Of a stretch of 64,000 nucleotides of DNA, positions 1-13,036 are shown in pieces (the first letter of the stretch is position 1; each line of letters opens with the position of its first letter). The notes below the pieces were generated by a model. The model saw nothing but the letters and a program-made list of their open reading frames with translations, was not told the origin of the DNA and did no database searches. The translations under genes and the position numbers were made by a program. This DNA is from Lates calcarifer. Its lineage: Eukaryota; Chordata; Actinopteri; Centropomidae. The DNA is taken from assembly GCF_001640805.2 (NCBI RefSeq), contig NC_066843.1:12070036-12134035 (forward strand), given 5' to 3'.

Positions 1-191
1 CTCTCTGAAGTTACAGTATCCTAGGCCCTCAGAGTAGCTCTATGTGAATCTCCTAGATACACAACCTCAGTATTTCAGATAGGTTTGCTTTGAAGAAGGT
101 TATCTACAATGCAAAAATATGACCACTGTATAGGACTTGTGATGCTGACACTAACTATGTCTTCTCTCCCCTCCCAGAATAAAAAAGAAAA

Positions 192-1485
192 ATGGCCTTC
201 GCTGGTGTCCTCAGTGATGCTGATATCAAGGCAGCTCTGGATGGCTGCGCAGGTGAGCTTCATTATCTTAGCATCCAGTAAATTAAACAGTAAATGCACT
301 GGACACATTCTTATTACCATAATTGGCATATTTGCAATTTTCACTACAAATTGGCTGAGATTACAATGAGCTACACTCTCTATAAACTGCCACAGTTATC
401 ACATTATATCAACACTGAAGTACTATGTTGTGCCCATGCAGCCTATTTGGGTGCTAATGGTGTTTAAATGTGTCATTCCAGGTGCTGACTCCTTTGACTA
501 CAAGAAGTTCTTCAAGGCATGCGGTCTGGCTAGCAAGACCGCTGAGGATGTCAAGAAGGCCTTCGCCATCATTGACCAGGACAACAGTGGCTTCATTGAG
601 GAGGAGGAGCTGAAGTAAGACATTCTAGCTCTTCACACTTAAAGCTGACACCTGATACTCAGGCCTCAGCGGCCAAAAATATGCACCAGTTATAGTATTG
701 CTGTCTCGTGTTTAAGTTAGGGGCTAAATCAAACTGAGGAGTGGTCTTTCTTTTACCCCCTCATTTATACATATTTATACATGCTAGCTTATCTAGACTA
801 TAATCTGAGGATCAAATAACACACTGGCTGCACTAAAGAAGCTAAAGAGAGGCCATGCTGAATGAAGCCTGAAGGTTTAATGACTTTGTACATTTAAATC
901 CTTAATGAACAGGCTTTTAGAAACATTGAAGTTTGTTGTAAAACCTCAAACACAGAGACTGCTTTAAGGGAAACTCATCCTACATAATGATTCAGTGCAG
1001 ATCAATCAATACAGACTAAGATGTGCACAATTCTAACTTCTGCTGTTTCTCCTCCTTTCAGGCTGTTCCTGCAGAACTTCTCTGCTGGTGCCAGAGCACT
1101 CACTGACAAGGAGACCAAGACTTTCCTCGCTGCTGGTGACAGTGATGGTGATGGCAAGATCGGAGTCGATGGTAAGAGTTCTTTGGAGGGGAGGGCGCAT
1201 TTTTCTTGTGCATCTTTGAATGTAGCAGAACACAGCAAAGACAAACACCATTATTTCTCATGCCTGAATTCTAAATTAATTCTTAATTGCAGTTTAATTT
1301 TTTATCATCCATTCACATACCTTCTACAGTATAGCTGCTAAGACTCAAACTCTTGGTCAGAGAGTGGATACAATCAGTCTAGATCAAACCACCATGATGA
1401 TACAAGAATCTGAATACCTTTTCTTCACTACTAATGGCAGTTTCATTCTACTTTCACAGAGTTTGCCGCCCTTGTAAAGGCATAA
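192..1485 (+). CDS. pvalb: beta-parvalbumin, first gene of the tandem array (4 coding exons)
   Basis: This gene encodes a cytosolic EF-hand Ca2+ buffer that speeds relaxation of fast muscle; fish beta-parvalbumins are also the major fish allergens (family knowledge). Coding exons read from splice sites are 192-252, 482-614, 1062-1171 and 1460-1485, with all GT/AG borders and phases agreeing; the product is 109 aa. The start was chosen because the exon opens after an acceptor at 176-177 and reads [20 protein letters not shown]. The degenerate AB domain is followed by the CD loop at residues 52-63 (D52, D54, S56, F58, E60, E63) and the EF loop at 91-102 (D91, D93, D95, K97, E102), both with complete ligands. 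The C-terminus EFAALVKA is typical. The promoter and 5' non-coding exon lie left of the window. Beta lineage is certain; the fish paralogue number is not assigned. Confidence 0.96.
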
Positions 1486-1724
1486 ATTTCCATTGACCAA
1501 GATCTACTTCTTTTCATGGAACTGCAAACTCCTTGCAAGATTCAGTATTCATCAGCTGAAAGAATATTTTTATACCTTATTTATGAGTTGCCTGCGGACT
1601 ATTTCTCAACATTGAGCACATACTTTACTGTTAATGTTGTTCAGATGTGTTATATGTTCTGAAAAATGACTTGTGCAAACTGTAAAACACCATCTGCACT
1701 TCTGAGGAAGAGTGAAAAACCAGG

Positions 1725-1730
1725 AATAAA
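1725..1730 (+). terminator. poly(A) signal of the first parvalbumin gene
   Basis: AATAAA lies 240 bases after the stop codon, followed by a T-rich stretch and a TTG-rich downstream element. A 3' UTR of about 250 bases is usual for fish parvalbumins. Confidence 0.75.
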
Positions 1731-3300
1731 TACTCTTTTGGTGTAAAGTCATCTCGTTCAGGTCAGTTGTCTTTGAATTGGTCAACTTCTCTTGTTTTAT
1801 ACAACCCACTGTGTTCACATAGCTGAAGCTATGACAACACAATGGGTTGAGGCTGAGGCGGTGCTAAATGAGTTTCCACCTGCCAGGGTTTTTGAATTCT
1901 GGGAAGGTGCTGAGAAATGGTTGAACCGACCTGCCCAGCACTTGTTTTGATAATTGGTTAATAAGAAAGGGAGTGTAGCTGGACTTGGGCCAGGAGCTGG
2001 CAAACACAGTGGGAATGGCCCTGGGGCTTTGCTCCTTCCTTACTTCCTGGGTCCAGGGAGGTTTGCAATGGATAGCTGTCACACATAGTGTAATTAGCTG
2101 CTCTGTTCCAAGGTCTTTTTCTCTACCAACTGCTGAGTAGTCAATTAGATGATGTGCTGTGGCAACAGGAGGGCTATTAACAGCCACCGTTGCATCAGCA
2201 GGACCTTTTAGAAGGTTACATCTGCTGGTCTGAGGGGTTCTTAAATTCTTTAATTATCTTGCAGTGTTTGGAATGTGCCACAGAAAATCCTACATACATG
2301 AACTGGCCGAAAAAGACTTTACATCTGTCATATTAAAGTCAAATTACAGTCCAAGTGGAAGATACAAATGCTCGGGGAACTGCAATTCAGCAATGTGTAA
2401 TCCCTCAACCCTATCAGATGAACAACCAGTGGTCAAAACAGAGAGAGACATAATCATAGCAGTCTGCTGTTTCCACAGGCTTTATCCCACAGGACAGTGC
2501 TGCCACCTACAGGTCAAAGTCATTCTCTCAGCCTTACAAGTGGAGCGGTTCAGAATCCCCTTCTCCCTAAGATTTATCTCACAGCATGAACATTTTCTCA
2601 GGCTTTTAAACATTTTATGCTCCTAAGATAAGACGAATCACGAATAGTCGGATGATACACTTAATTACAATGAAAAGGGGCAGTGTGCGTATTTAATTTT
2701 AAGTCGATTAGACCAGTAGAAAAACGCTTCTAGATACAGCCTAAATTTAACAAAAACACAAATACTATTGCATCATTTAGGCATCTAAACATGTGTAAAC
2801 AACAAAGGCATGTTTCTCACAAAGTGACCTATGATTTATTTTTGCACAAGTCGCTTTAACCCTCAAGACATAAATAGGCATACCATATATACGTGTATAG
2901 GCCTGTTTTATCCAAACCCACCAAATATCCACCAAGGACAATTGAAATCATGAGTAAAATAGCCAGTGCCTTCCGAAAACCAATAATGTCACAAGAAAAC
3001 AGGGAAAACAGCCAATTAGTGCCACTTACGCCAGCTCTAATGTATGCATGCTCAGTATCCACCTTCTTGAATATGGCTGTGGGTTGCCAGCAGCACTTCC
3101 AATTCGTCCCCCTCAGCAGTGCACAGGCCTATTCTTAGCATTGAGGGGGATAGTAAAGACTTCTTCAAACGGACCTTTTAAGCGTCTTCATTTGTGAAAC
3201 TTAAAATAGACCGCTCTCTGGCCACAGGACAAATCCTTATCGCCCCCCCACCCCACACTCCCCATTCTCGTCGGTGTCAGTTGTCTTATGCCTCAGATTT
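1731..3300. other. intergenic spacer between parvalbumin genes 1 and 2
   Basis: No splice-consistent coding sequence, RNA gene or clear transposon is visible. Open frames here lack recognisable domains. The last few hundred bases run into the promoter of the second parvalbumin gene. Confidence 0.6.
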
Positions 3301-3314
3301 CGATGGAGCGAAAC

Positions 3315-3323
3315 TATAAAAGG
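3315..3323 (+). promoter_or_regulatory. TATA box of the second parvalbumin gene
   Basis: TATAAAAGG lies about 90 bases upstream of a good splice donor (AGAG|GTGAGT, GT at 3409-3410). This implies a non-coding exon 1 from roughly 3345 to 3408, spliced to the coding exon at 4001. A TATA promoter plus an untranslated first exon is the usual parvalbumin arrangement. The exact transcription start is inferred. Confidence 0.75.
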
Positions 3324-4006
3324 TCACCGGGAGCAGCGGGGAAGATCACTGCAGTCGACTCGAGTCTTGTCTGTGTCATCTGTACTCTACAAAGCAAAGA
3401 CAGCAGAGGTGAGTCTGAATGAGAGGAGGGAAAGGAAGACCCCGGGATCTGTGCAGACAACAGCCGCAGCATCAGACTTTGGCATCTTTGAGAAAACATT
3501 CATGATTTAAAAAAAGAAAAAGAAAAAAAAGGACCTTGCACTGCAATGCAGCATCCTTAAGTAAGAGATGAGTTCTTTCCTTTTTCTTTTCTTTGCGGGA
3601 GCGTCAGCTGACTGAGGATATGGATTACTGGTCAGACCTCCCTGCATCTGTAGAGTTGCAGTCAATCTCAGCCTCTCGAATTGGATTTGGAAATGCAACA
3701 TCAAACATGTCATTCTGAAAGAAGTGGACCGAAAAGTGAAATCTTTCCATTTCTATTCTATTTGAAATAATTTATAGAATTTTTATTTTTTTTTTAAAAA
3801 GAAAAAACTTTTTGGAAACAAACCAACCTGTTTATCGAGTGATAGTTGCTTTAATGATGTTCAGTGTCTATTCAATGCGATTTATAACTTCTTATAAAAT
3901 AGGAAAGAAATATGAATATAATGAGAGTAGGCTATCTCCTTCTTTAAGCGTTCAATCAATGCTCTTTTTTTTAAAAAAAAATATCATTTCATTCCTACAG
4001 ATCAAA

Positions 4007-4844
4007 ATGGCCTTCTCAAATGTACTGAGTGATAGTGATGTCGCTGCAGCCCTGGATGGGTGCAAAGGTGAGTCCTTAAGTGACAATTACGAAATCACAA
4101 ATAGCCCACCTACTCAGCGGCTTTTTGCTTCTGGGAGCATTAACGGCTACCATATACTGATTTCAGACGCTGGCACTTTCGACCACAAGAAGTTCTTCTC
4201 AGCTTGTGGTCTATCCAACAAGACCTCCGACGACGTTAAGAAGGCCTTCGCCATCATCGACCAGGACAAGAGTGGTTTCATTGAGGAGGAGGAGCTGAAG
4301 TAAGACGCATCGAACTCCCTTAGTCTCTAAACAGATATGCACACATCAGACCGGTTCATACGAATGGCATTTTGATATTAGCTGCAGAATATTGTTCTTA
4401 CCGGGCTATGTGCACTGAAGGAATGTAGAGGTTGGGGGTCACAGGGTCAAACTATCTTTAGCCAGTGCCCTGTTTGACAAAGACTCCTCCTTGGACAACT
4501 GGCTGCAGATCTTTTATCATTGTTTTTATTAATTCACATCCAATAAATGATGGCTGCCTGCCAAAAAGCCTCATGTCCATGAACTAACCACCGCCTCTGT
4601 GCGTCCGCAGGCTGTTCCTGCAGAACTTCAAGGCAGATGCACGCGTGCTGACCGACGTCGAGACCTCGACTTTCCTCAAAGCCGGTGACACCGACGGTGA
4701 CGGCAAGATTGGCGCTGACGGTATTTGCACTTATTCTGATGCAGGATGTGTGTGTGTTTTTAAAGCCATTCTCTGGATACTGTTTAACAACTGTGTGTTC
4801 TCCTCTCTCTCCCTGCAGAGTTCACTGCATTGGTTAAGCCATAA
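4007..4844 (+). CDS. pvalb: beta-parvalbumin, second gene of the tandem array (4 coding exons)
   Basis: This is a Ca2+-buffering EF-hand protein of fast muscle, encoded by exons 4007-4067, 4167-4299, 4611-4720 and 4819-4844; exon sizes and phases equal those of gene 1. The 109-aa product begins [20 protein letters not shown] and ends EFTALVKP. The CD loop at residues 52-63 and the EF loop at 91-102 keep every Ca2+ ligand. Helix C and the CD loop are nearly identical to gene 1, while the AB domain and E helix differ more, which suggests a duplication followed by divergence or partial gene conversion. The intron after the first coding exon is only 99 bases and stays open in frame, so a naive ORF caller would run through it. 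The terminal proline (KP rather than KA) is unusual but harmless. Muscle expression is inferred from the family. Confidence 0.96.
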
Positions 4845-5085
4845 AATAGCAACTGACCAATTACACAAGCTCTGATGGAACAACAAAGCCCATGTCGACC
4901 TCCCCCATTTTCATCTGAATATAAATAATTTTTATACATTTGCTTATAAGAGACCTTTCCTCCTATGCAACACACTGTCCAAAATGATGATTGTGAATGT
5001 CGCTCGGTTGTGTTCATGTCTTAAATATGAATTTTGCTTACTGTAAAATCTATGATGCACTTTCCAGGAACGAACGGTAAAAAAG

Positions 5086-5091
5086 AATAAA
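5086..5091 (+). terminator. poly(A) signal of the second parvalbumin gene
   Basis: AATAAA lies about 240 bases after the stop, followed by a T-rich stretch. Spacing and local sequence (GAATAAATA then CTTTTG) closely match the signal of gene 1, so the duplicates share their 3' end. Confidence 0.75.
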
Positions 5092-5163
5092 TATTCTTTT
5101 GCTACGGTCCTCCTGGATTTTTATTCTTCGTGTATAATCTCTCTCTCTCTCTCTCTTTCTCTC

Positions 5164-5300
5164 TCAAATTCCTATTCAAATTCAAATAAGCTTTATTAGG
5201 ATGACAGATCAGAAATATATATTGCCAAAGCACTGACAGATGATTAGCAATTAGAAACCATCATATCAAATACAACATAAAACATTATAATAATAGACAT
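5164..5300. repeat. fragment of a teleost dispersed repeat
   Basis: The stretch starts with the motif ATTCAAATTCAAATAAGC, then TTTATTAGGATGACAG and TATATTGCCAAAGC. From memory this matches a repeat common in fish genomes, so the family is not named. It is followed directly by microsatellites. Confidence 0.5.
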
Positions 5301-5302
5301 AA

Positions 5303-5317
5303 TCTCTCTCTCTCTCT

Positions 5318-5351
<34 letters not shown>

Positions 5352-5368
5352 ACACACACACACACACA
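5303..5368. repeat. (CT)n and (CA)n microsatellites
   Basis: A (CT) run at 5303-5318 is followed by a (CA) run at 5321-5368 with one interruption. Likely length-polymorphic. Confidence 0.95.
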
Positions 5369-5982
5369 GATGCACCCTATGGCTAAGTTTAAATATTGAT
5401 ACACACAAAATGCGTGCATACACACTTACACATAGACACATACACGCAGTTTAAGAGCGTGTGTTTCGTCGTGCAGTTCCATTCTGTAGCCACTAGATGG
5501 AGCCACGTCCATTTACAGTAAATGTTGGGACACCCTAAGTAACGACGCAGTAAATCATCTGACCATAAAAGCATCAGCTGTCGGGACATTGAGGTCCCTC
5601 ACTTCAAACAGCGGGAAGTTTATTAGAAATAAATACAGTAGGACGAAATGAAAAGGGCTATTTTAAGCGTCGAAAATGCGCATCTTAGAATCTTTTTATG
5701 AACCTGTTAAAAATATCAATTTACAGTCCAACTATTTACTTGAACTTACTACTGCAAAACATGTGAGACAGGATTGTACCAATAAAGGCACTGAAAATAA
5801 ATTACAATTTCAAGCAATGTGGTTTTATTTTATCTCACTTAAGACAAACGTGGTTTGAATACTGATATTTAGTGCAAAGAGAAAACGGGAATGCCTGAAT
5901 AACTAGTATTAAATGAGCCTATGTTTTATTTCAGCAACAGAAGAGAATCTAAAATGCTGAGTTCTTCCTCTCAGCCAATCTA

Positions 5983-7289
5983 CAGTGGTGGAAAAAAGTT
6001 TTAGGACACCCTTAAAACTTTACACAATCTCAAATATTATCATAAATTATTTGGGGAAACTAAATTCTTGACCGTTTCAATATGTCAGTTCTCAACATTG
6101 TCGGTATCAAAGTCAACAAATAACAGAGAATGTGTTCAAAACTGAACAAAAAATAAATAAACTATCACATCATCAAATTAATATTTAGTAGTTCTGCCAT
6201 TAGCACGCAGTAGAGCTCTAATCCTGGCATGTTCCCCACGAGCCTTTCACACTGTTGAGGGGTAATCTTGTCCCATTCTTCTTAAATTACTGCTTTTAAT
6301 TCTTCTAAATTCTTAGGTTTACGCTTTGAAACAGACCTTTTGTGCTCCTGCAGCCATGTTCTACTGGCCCTGGATGTGTGGCAAGGGGTATTATCTTGTT
6401 GAAACATCTAGGTTTGACCTAGATGGAACAGTGCACGTGCAGAAGGGAGCATGTGGGAATGGCACAATACTTGGCAGAGTTGAATGTGCCATCACAGACA
6501 GTGAGATGACCAACACCAGCAGCACTCATGCATCCCCAAACCATGATACTGCCTCCACCATGCTTGACAGTAGGTACTGTACATGCTGGAAATAATGCTT
6601 CTCCTGGCACAATCCCTGGTTGCCGGGCTAACGTCTGTCTCTCATTGATCAGGGGCTTATTGACAGCCTTGGACCTTAAGCCATGATCTAAAAGTCGGCC
6701 ACGTACAGTTGGGATGGAACACTGGACACCAGTTTGGTTTGACCACTGCTGTGATGTCATTCGGCGGTTTTCCCTGCACATGTGGATCAGGATGCGGTCA
6801 TTTCTTGCTGAAGAAACCCTTGGACGCCCAGATCTTGGTTTGTCTTCCAAGCTACTGGTTCGTCTGTATTTCTGCACAATGTATCCAACTGCTGAAGGAC
6901 TGCATCTGCACTTCCTGACTATCTTGCGGCAGCTGTACCCTTCCTGCGTTAGGTTAGGTTCCTTGTTTAAGCCATTTTTGTTTCTGAAGAACTTTGAAAT
7001 GTGCTGGCTTTATATAGACACGAAACACGGCAACAAAAATTGAGTCTTCTAATAAAAAGCACGACCTTCATTAGTGGATCACTGGTACCCAAATGACCCA
7101 ATACTCAAATTGTCTTATGTATTTTTATGGAACCAATCAATTTTAAGTTTTTAATGTCTTTTTAAGGATTTGTTTAGTATTTTTCGGCTGTCACTGTACT
7201 AAAAGAAATTGCACTTGAAGACCTAAGAGTGATTCTTAATGCAATATTTCACAAATGCATGGGGTGTCCGAAAACTTTTTCCACCACTG
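5983..7289 (-). mobile_element. decayed Tc1/mariner-type DNA transposon
   Basis: The 1307-bp element has terminal inverted repeats starting CAGTGGTGGAAAAA at both ends (about 5983-6011 and 7262-7289) and is flanked by TA (5981-5982, 7290-7291), the Tc1/mariner target duplication. A transposase relic is on the minus strand: a helix-turn-helix part, the linker motif SGRPRVSS near 6830, and VPTVKHGGGSIMVWG near 6540. The segment that should hold the first catalytic Asp is missing: the frame jumps from the region before it to VPTVKHGGG. The second catalytic Asp motif (FQQDNTPCHTS, about 6390-6403 and onward) is in a different frame. The copy is therefore dead and could only be mobilised in trans. 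Confidence 0.93.
6419..6877 (-). pseudogene. Tc1-type transposase fragment
   Basis: This is the longest remaining open piece of the transposase, 152 codons on the minus strand inside the TIRs. It reads QKYRRTSSLEDKPRSGRP near its start, the DNA-binding domain linker, and later HGGGSIMVWGCMSAAGVGHL, part of the DDE catalytic core. The homologous frame continues upstream without a stop to about 6990, beyond the first methionine. An internal deletion and a frameshift after about 6420 remove activity. Confidence 0.88.
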
Positions 7290-7291
7290 TA

Positions 7292-8118
7292 TATGACCAG
7301 GAGCGAGGCTCGTAAAGAACATTAGCAAATGTAAATGAATAAATGATCGCCCAGTAACCGTATAGTCCACGAGGTATCAACATGGCGCATGACATCATGC
7401 ACCGGGTGTGGGTAAAGTCGCACCACTGCTCTCGATCCGGTATCCTCAGTCTCTTTTTCACACACGGTCCGGAGCAGATGATAGAGTTTCTCTTTACTTG
7501 CTCGCGAGTAGAGCTGCATTAGAAGCTCACACAAGACTATCAGACATCACTTGTTGAGGGGCCCCATTAACAAGTTGGCACCGGGATTAGGTTTGGGAAA
7601 GGTTGACATTGACAAACCACCGGAGATACAAGCTTTTATTCAATAATGAAAGACGCCAGGAAGATGCCAGAGGATTAAGCAAAAAGCTGCTGTGCGTAAA
7701 ACCAATGCCCAAAGCACGTGTCCTTCTTCATTCTTACTCATCAAAAGTTCTTCAACTTCATACTTAATACTCATATCTCACCCGGGGCAACTTCACATAT
7801 AAAATATAATATAATGTTGATCCTGGACCACGTGCGACAACGCATTTCAAACGACATTCATTCGACAATGAGTTGATCTTTGCGCACGTGTCACGACGCC
7901 GCCCCAGACTGGCATCGCTCACAGCTGATGCGTGCGAGAACGCACCGGTGCCAAGAGTCGCTCGTTCAATGCGCACGCGTGTATGTGCGTGTCACGTGGC
8001 TTACTTCTAATGTGAGGAAGCTGCCTCATGCATTTTGGTTATATGCAAAAGTATCCCTGAGTGTCAGGTCACAGATGATATTCTGAGGACACTTTTGTGG
8101 GGAGGTCCTGGCAAGCAG
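7292..8118. other. intergenic, no gene seen
   Basis: Between the Tc1 relic and the tRNA I see no coding exon. The part from about 7800 to 8030 is relatively CpG-rich (several CACGTG and TGCGCACG-like words) but has no recognisable product. Confidence 0.5.
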
Positions 8119-8190
8119 GGTTCCATGGTGTAATGGTTAGCACTCTGGACTCTGAATCCAGCGATCCGAGTTCAAATCTCGGTGGGACCT
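8119..8190 (+). tRNA. tRNA-Gln (anticodon CTG)
   Basis: This 72-base gene folds as a cloverleaf: acceptor arm GGTTCCA pairing with TGGGACC, D-arm with TGGTTAGCA, anticodon stem CTGGA/TCCAG around loop CTCTGAA with anticodon CTG, and T-arm CCGAG-TTCAAAT-CTCGG. No intron. Internal A and B box promoters are present. No strong T4 terminator follows immediately. It stands alone, with no tail or flanking repeats suggesting a SINE. Confidence 0.96.
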
Positions 8191-9223
8191 GCTTGTTTAT
8201 TAAATTCGATCATATAGTGTCTAAAATTAATTAGACATTAGTTTAGAAATGTTTACACAAAAGCCATTTCCAGCTGCACATGTCTTTCTCCTCGCCACAC
8301 ACAGTGGTGCTGTAGGCTATGCTGCATACGCACACCTTCAAGCAACCTTTTAATAACCTTCTTTTTCCGTGTGCTGCTGCAGTGTTCAGTCCCAGGAGTG
8401 TGCTTAATGACCCCTGAATTTGTTAGTGTGTCAGGGCCTGTGGGGGGGAGGCCACAGATGCCCGCGGAAAAGGCAACCTGAAATGGTCATTTTACAGACA
8501 GAATGAACAGTGTGCAGCTCCGCGGGTTGCAGAAAGAAACGAAAAGAAGACATGGGACAAAATGACCAAACTCCAGTACAGAATAACCCCGTGTGCCCTC
8601 TGCTTCCTGTATATCTCCTATTCATATGGTCAGTGTGTGAATACCTCGGACACTGGACGTTATGCATCATCATCACCATCGCAGGGAGACGGGACGCCGA
8701 CGGTAGAGGGTGACCCTTAATCAGCACAGTTGACAAAGCAATTTGGCGAGGCTGCCCTCCTGTCTCCACCTCTTCTGTCAGTGTGAGAAGGTTATAAAGC
8801 ACCGGCGTCCCTGACATCCACTGATGAGCAGCTATGATGTGTGTTTGGGGGGGTTACATCCGATTTCAATGGAGCTCATCCGCCACCCATCTGCTGCGTC
8901 ACCTAGAGGTGCAGATGTAGTAGATTAGTATACAAGTGTGCAAGACGCACAGAAGTTTGTGTATGGGCCGATTCATTATCTTAACACTAGTGCCTATTGA
9001 CACGAGAGACACACGCTCCCTATGTAATAGTACAGCACAACTGTCATGGAAACAGTCCAGTGTCTGTCAATACCTTATTTCCCATAACTCACCTCAAATG
9101 TATTGATAAGGGCATATTTTCAGCGGGATGTGGCTCAGGTGTGCTCGTTTTGGGACCGCTGCCTGAAAAAGGATATCTGCATGAAAGGGTGGGGGTGGAG
9201 GGGGGAGGACAGCAAGAGAGGGA

Positions 9224-9228
<5 letters not shown>
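8191..9228. other. intergenic, no gene seen
   Basis: No exon with supporting splice sites is visible. It leads into a purine-rich tract upstream of the third parvalbumin gene. Confidence 0.5.

Positions 9229-9284
<56 letters not shown>
9229..9284. repeat. (GA)n microsatellite
   Basis: Uninterrupted GA repeat of about 56 bases, about 320 bp upstream of the TATA box of the oncomodulin-type gene. Together with the flanking G-rich DNA it forms a long polypurine strand. Confidence 0.97.
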
Positions 9285-9289
<5 letters not shown>

Positions 9290-9490
9290 GTTACATTACA
9301 GCCTCCCTGCATTTACTGTACTGTATAATTCTAGAGGTGAGAAGAGGAGGAGGGAGTGGGGGATGAGATGGGTGGGGGTGGTGGCTGGGGAGGGGTGGGA
9401 GAAAGAGAAGAACGCGGCTTTTTAACTTAATTTGCTATTTGCAAGGGCGTTACAGATGTCCACGGTCCGGGTCTCTCTGCCCCTGGGCGT

Positions 9491-9500
9491 TATAAATAGT
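9491..9500 (+). promoter_or_regulatory. MEF2-like site upstream of the third parvalbumin gene
   Basis: TTATAAATAG fits the MEF2 consensus YTAWWWWTAR and sits about 115 bp upstream of the TATA box. MEF2 drives muscle and neural genes. Function is inferred from the motif and position only. Confidence 0.45.
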
Positions 9501-9605
9501 AAAGGTTAATTAGTTAGCTGAGAAATCGGATCAGGGGCGGGCTGTTAGAATTTGATCCATAGACAGGTAACTCAAGCAATCCCCTATTGTCACTGCAATC
9601 AGACC

Positions 9606-9614
9606 TATATAAAT
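9606..9614 (+). promoter_or_regulatory. TATA box of the third parvalbumin gene
   Basis: TATATAAAT is followed by a donor ACACG|GTAAGG (GT at 9702-9703), giving an untranslated exon 1 of about 9635-9701 that splices to the acceptor at 10210-10211. The arrangement is the same as in gene 2. Confidence 0.72.
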
Positions 9615-9745
9615 CCGCCTTGACGGACAGCAGTCACCACATAGCCTTACCTCTCTCTCTGTGCTGGATCACCGACCGGGCGAGAACCCCACCTTAACAC
9701 GGTAAGGTGCTCTGTGGATCCGAGGAGGCTGCTTCTGATGGAGAC

Positions 9746-9748
<3 letters not shown>

Positions 9749-9777
<29 letters not shown>
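9749..9777. repeat. poly(T) tract
   Basis: 29 consecutive T in the first intron of the third parvalbumin gene. No SINE body is recognised next to it. Confidence 0.95.
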
Positions 9778-9783
<6 letters not shown>

Positions 9784-10218
9784 GTAGTTTCGAAAGATTT
9801 TGTGGAGGCAAACTCTCTGGCTGCTGTGCACTCAGCGTGTTTTAGAGCAGGTTGTTTAGTTAAGACGACAGGTGAAATCTGTGCGTAAAAAGGGGGAGAC
9901 TTATTTGTCTTACCGCTGGCAAAAGCCAAAGGAAGAACGCTTTTAAAGCTACTTCTGTCATGTTTAATCTGTGTGTCAGTGTCTTGTATTGACAAAAGTC
10001 AGGCGTTACTTTTCTGACTTTTAAGATTTTACAACGATTTAAAGAGTTTTATTATGTCAGCGTGCTGATTCCCTCTGTCCTGGCCTGACTTGTCGCTGTC
10101 AGTATTGTCACCTGGACACCTTTTGCTCCCCATCAGCGTCAAGTTGGAGGGGTTTTACTGCCGTACCTGACTGTATGTGTTAATAATTCACTACGGTTCT
10201 TCCTCCTACAGGAATAAA

Positions 10219-11991
<1,773 letters not shown>

Positions 11992-12259
11992 ACAGCCGGA
12001 CTCCATCTCTCCAATTTGATCTGACCCTGCTCCTGCCCCTATTCCACTGCTTCAAGGGCTCTCTTAGTTTTAGTCAATCATTTTCCATCTGGTTAGATAA
12101 TATTTTTTTTTATTTTTTTTATTCTTTCTAATTTGCAAGACTTGCTCCGGTCAACAGAGATCCACATCCTCATCATGTTTTTAGTTGTTTTTTCTTTTTC
12201 AGACAGATCATTAAGCTGCATTGCCCAAATATATGTACAATTTACCAAATTACTGAGAA

Positions 12260-12273
12260 AATAAAATAATAAA
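12260..12273 (+). terminator. poly(A) signals of the third parvalbumin gene
   Basis: Two overlapping AATAAA hexamers (12260-12265 and 12268-12273) lie about 270 bases after the stop, with a T/G-rich stretch following. Confidence 0.72.
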
Positions 12274-12542
12274 ATCCAAGTCTTGCGGCTCTTTGCATTA
12301 TTTCTATGTGTACATCTTTGTATGTTTCTGTATGTCTTCTACTCAGATGTGGGTTTGGGATGATAAAGTGAAGCATGACAGGACCAGAGCCTCAGTATGT
12401 TGTATGGTAGTCAAGGCTTTTACATGATAGAGCACTGAAATTATTTACATTGACTAAACTTACGAATGTACATTACAGTGTGTACACACTGATCCAGATG
12501 TGCCTGTGCATAAAACAAACATGCACACACACATGCTGACAG

Positions 12543-12549
<7 letters not shown>

Positions 12550-12600
<51 letters not shown>

Positions 12601-12603
12601 CAC
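12550..12603. repeat. (CA)n microsatellite
   Basis: CA repeat with a single interruption near 12577. Confidence 0.95.
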
Positions 12604-12948
12604 TATTTCTGTTACAGTTCTAAGGTGTTCTTGAAGCTTCACTTACCTATCACAGCAGTAAATGGGATTAAATGTCAAACAGTGTCAGGTATATGAGAAG
12701 TGAGACATGTCCTGAAAAGACAGGGTTTCTGACTGAGTGTATACTGTGTACAGTACAAGTGTGTGTGTGTGTGTGAGTGTGTGAGAGAGTGATTTTATAG
12801 AGCCCATACAGAGCCAGCACAGGGAGAAAGCAGAGGAGGTGACCTTGATGACCACCTGAGTGTCATCTGGACTGGATCGAGTGACACCTGACCTCAGCTT
12901 TGTAAATAAACCCAGCTGAACCTTAGTGCTGCTCAGGCTAGGGCAATA

Positions 12949-12968
12949 ACACACACACACACCCCCAC

Positions 12969-13033
<65 letters not shown>
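12949..13033. repeat. (CA)n microsatellite
   Basis: About 85 bases of CA repeat with a few interruptions near its left end; the longest dinucleotide run in this part of the window. A shorter (GT) run lies at 12759-12775. Confidence 0.96.

Positions 13034-13036
<3 letters not shown>

Noticed and set aside
4007..4303. Continuous open frame through the second parvalbumin's first coding intron
   Set aside because: The 99-base insert disrupts the parvalbumin alignment, has perfect GT/AG ends and matches the intron position in the other two genes, so it is spliced out.
8997..9425. Open frame with a long Arg-Glu run
   Set aside because: It is the (GA)n repeat read in frame; no protein domain outside the repeat.
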